From positions 1 through 5,579 of the forward strand of contig DAOWHK010000098.1 in the NCBI GenBank assembly GCA_030641465.1: a stretch of DNA of 5,579 bases. The letters run 5' to 3'. Source of the stretch: Parachlamydiales bacterium (GTDB taxonomy: Bacteria > Chlamydiota > Chlamydiia > Chlamydiales > Simkaniaceae). A program made the translations under genes and the position numbers. The first letter of the stretch is position 1, and each line of letters begins with the position of its first letter. Below are positions 4,024 to 5,579 of this stretch, piece by piece. The notes under the pieces are model-generated. The model was not told the DNA's origin, did no database searches, and saw nothing but the letters and a program-made list of their open reading frames with translations.

Positions 4024-5579
4024 ATGTTTGAGATTGAGCAAAAAGGTTTTCCAGAAAGAGAAGAAGAGGTTTTAGAATTTTGGAAAAGACAAGAAATTTT
4101 TCAAAAATCGCTGGAGAATAGAAAGGGCTGTGAGCTGTTTTCTTTTTATGATGGCCCTCCCTTTGCAACAGGACTTCCTCATTATGGCCACATATTAGCG
4201 GGAACGATTAAGGATGTCATTCCTAGATACCAGACGATGAAAGGACGTTTTGTGCCAAGGCGCTTTGGTTGGGATTGCCACGGTTTGCCGGTTGAGAATG
4301 AAATTGAAAAAGCAAAAGAACTTTCTGGAGCTGCTGCAATTGAGACTTTTGGCATGGCAAAATTTAATGAAGAGTGTAGATCGATTGTTCTTCGGTATTC
4401 AAAAGAGTGGGAATCGACAGTGAATCGGATGGGACGTTTTGTGGATTTTGCAAATACGTATCGGACGATGGATAAAGATTTTATGGAATCTGTTTGGTGG
4501 GTTTTTGGACAGCTTTGGGAAAAAGATCTTGTTTATCAAGGTTTTAAGGTAATGCCATTTTCTGCAAAGCTTGGGACGCCTCTTTCAAATTTTGAGGCGA
4601 ATCTAAATTATCAAGATGTAGATGATCCTTCAGTTACGGTGAAATTTCCGCTCGAAGGGGAGGGAAATACAGCGCTCCTTATTTGGACGACGACTCCTTG
4701 GACGCTTACATCAAACTTAGCAGCAATTGTAAATGAGAAGCTCGATTACGTAAAGCTGCATGATAAAACGGCAAACAGCTATTACATTCTTGGGAAATCT
4801 AGGGTAGCTCACTACTTTAAAAATCTTGAGGAATATGAGATCGTAGAAACTTTTAAAGGATCGAAACTTGTTGGCAAAAGATACACTCCTCCCTTTAGTT
4901 ATTTTTTAGAGGAGGCGAGTCCGAATGCTTTTACTGTGCTATCTGACGATTTTGTAGGAGAAGAAGATGGAACGGGGGTTGTACATGCAGCGCCAGCTTT
5001 TGGGGAATCTGATTTTTTTGTTTGCTTTAGAGAAAAAATCGACGTGATTTGCCCGATTGATCAAAATGGAAAATTTACAAAAGAAGTTCCTGAATATGAA
5101 GGACAATTTGTCAAAGATGCGGATAAGGAAATTATCAAAAAGTTGAAGGCAGAGGGGCGTATTTTTCATCATGGACAAATCCGTCATAGATATCCGTTTT
5201 GTTGGAGATCCGACACTCCGCTTATTTATAAAGCTGTCGAAACTTGGTTTGTATCTGTCGAAAAAATCAAAGACCTTGTTATTCAGGCAAATCAAGAAAT
5301 CCATTGGGTGCCGGATCATTTGAAGGATGGACGCTTTGGAAAATGGCTTGAAAATGCAAGAGATTGGGCAATTAGTAGAAACAGGTACTGGGGAACACCC
5401 ATTCCTCTTTGGCAAAGTGAAGATGGAGAGGTGCGAGCAATTAGTAGCGTTTCGCAGTTAGAAAAACTTACCGGAAGCAAGATCGATGATCTACATCGCC
5501 ATTTTATTGACGATCTTACGTTTACGGAAAATGGAAAGACTTTTAAACGAGTGTCAGAAGTTTTTGATTGTTGGTTTGA
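4024..5579 (+). CDS. ileS: Isoleucyl-tRNA synthetase, eukaryote-like type, 5' part
   Basis: The enzyme charges tRNA-Ile with isoleucine in the cytoplasm and edits mis-activated valine. 518 codons are present and the frame runs off the window (the last TGA-looking bases are out of frame); full length would be about 1,000 residues. Visible parts in order are D43-G-P-P-F-A-T-G-L-P-H-Y-G-H56, the class I ATP-binding signature with HYGH; G-W-D-C-H-G-L-P-V-E; the editing domain with W221-T-T-T-P-W-T-L228 and G316-T-G-V-V-H-A-A-P; and R446-D-W-A-I-S-R-N-R-Y-W-G-T-P-I-P. KMSKS lies beyond the end. The PHYGHILAGTIKD context marks the eukaryote-like (IleS2) class, known in chlamydiae and typically insensitive to mupirocin. 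ATG 4024 has a weak GAGAG upstream; FEIEQKGFPEREEEVLEFW is a normal family start. Confidence 0.96.
   Translation, partial: MFEIEQKGFPEREEEVLEFWKRQEIFQKSLENRKGCELFSFYDGPPFATGLPHYGHILAGTIKDVIPRYQTMKGRFVPRRFGWDCHGLPVENEIEKAKELSGAAAIETFGMAKFNEECRSIVLRYSKEWESTVNRMGRFVDFANTYRTMDKDFMESVWWVFGQLWEKDLVYQGFKVMPFSAKLGTPLSNFEANLNYQDVDDPSVTVKFPLEGEGNTALLIWTTTPWTLTSNLAAIVNEKLDYVKLHDKTANSYYILGKSRVAHYFKNLEEYEIVETFKGSKLVGKRYTPPFSYFLEEASPNAFTVLSDDFVGEEDGTGVVHAAPAFGESDFFVCFREKIDVICPIDQNGKFTKEVPEYEGQFVKDADKEIIKKLKAEGRIFHHGQIRHRYPFCWRSDTPLIYKAVETWFVSVEKIKDLVIQANQEIHWVPDHLKDGRFGKWLENARDWAISRNRYWGTPIPLWQSEDGEVRAISSVSQLEKLTGSKIDDLHRHFIDDLTFTENGKTFKRVSEVFDCWF

Noticed and set aside
3674..4168. ORFs at 3674-3856 (plus) and 3980-4168 (minus)
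   Set aside because: The first overlies the tmRNA body and promoter; the second is antisense to the ileS start.
4939..5415. 158-codon minus-strand ORF
   Set aside because: Lies wholly antisense to the well-supported ileS frame, with no motif or start signal of its own.
1..5579. CRISPR array, toxin-antitoxin, defence or retron system
   Set aside because: No regularly spaced repeats and no nuclease, reverse transcriptase, integrase or transposase motif was found on either strand.

Overview
The window most likely comes from an environmental, amoeba-type chlamydia (order Parachlamydiales or close). Three things point there: AT-rich DNA; an isoleucyl-tRNA synthetase of the eukaryote-like class, with HYGH in place of the bacterial HIGH form; and a tmRNA whose 22-residue tag has the same length as the Chlamydia tag I remember. 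This assignment is inferred from gene character. No species can be named.

Layout: (1) 1-220, minus strand, holds wreckage: an epimerase-like (extended SDR) scrap and the N-terminus of a SET-domain protein, run together in different frames. (2) 376-448 is a nest of palindromes; part of it is a near copy of the DNA at the tmRNA 3' end. (3) 497-1861, minus strand, encodes a beta-lactamase-fold serine hydrolase. Just upstream, in the same frame but cut off by a TAA, lies a signal-peptide-like ORF (1904-1984). (4) 2073-2540, plus strand, is a nucleoside 2-deoxyribosyltransferase-like gene broken by one in-frame amber codon. (5) 2628-2963, plus strand, encodes a small protein that may have a ferredoxin-like fold. 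(6) 2964-3403 has no credible gene. It is built of inverted and direct repeats, including a long imperfect palindrome abutting the tmRNA. (7) 3404-3807, minus strand, is ssrA (tmRNA) with a strong sigma70-type promoter. (8) From 4024, plus strand, runs the first half of ileS, cut by the window end.

The right side is housekeeping (ssrA and ileS, divergent). The left 3.4 kb looks like accessory, decaying DNA: two gene scraps, two genes with single in-frame stops, and a repeat family whose copies bracket the segment. The bracketing pair is a 34-bp direct repeat (31/34 identical) whose right copy includes the last bases of ssrA. That could be a footprint of integration at the tmRNA gene or simply two copies of a dispersed palindromic element. 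No integrase or transposase is visible. I see no defence, CRISPR or secretion system here. The most interesting material is the ssrA-associated palindrome family and the paired nonsense-interrupted genes.
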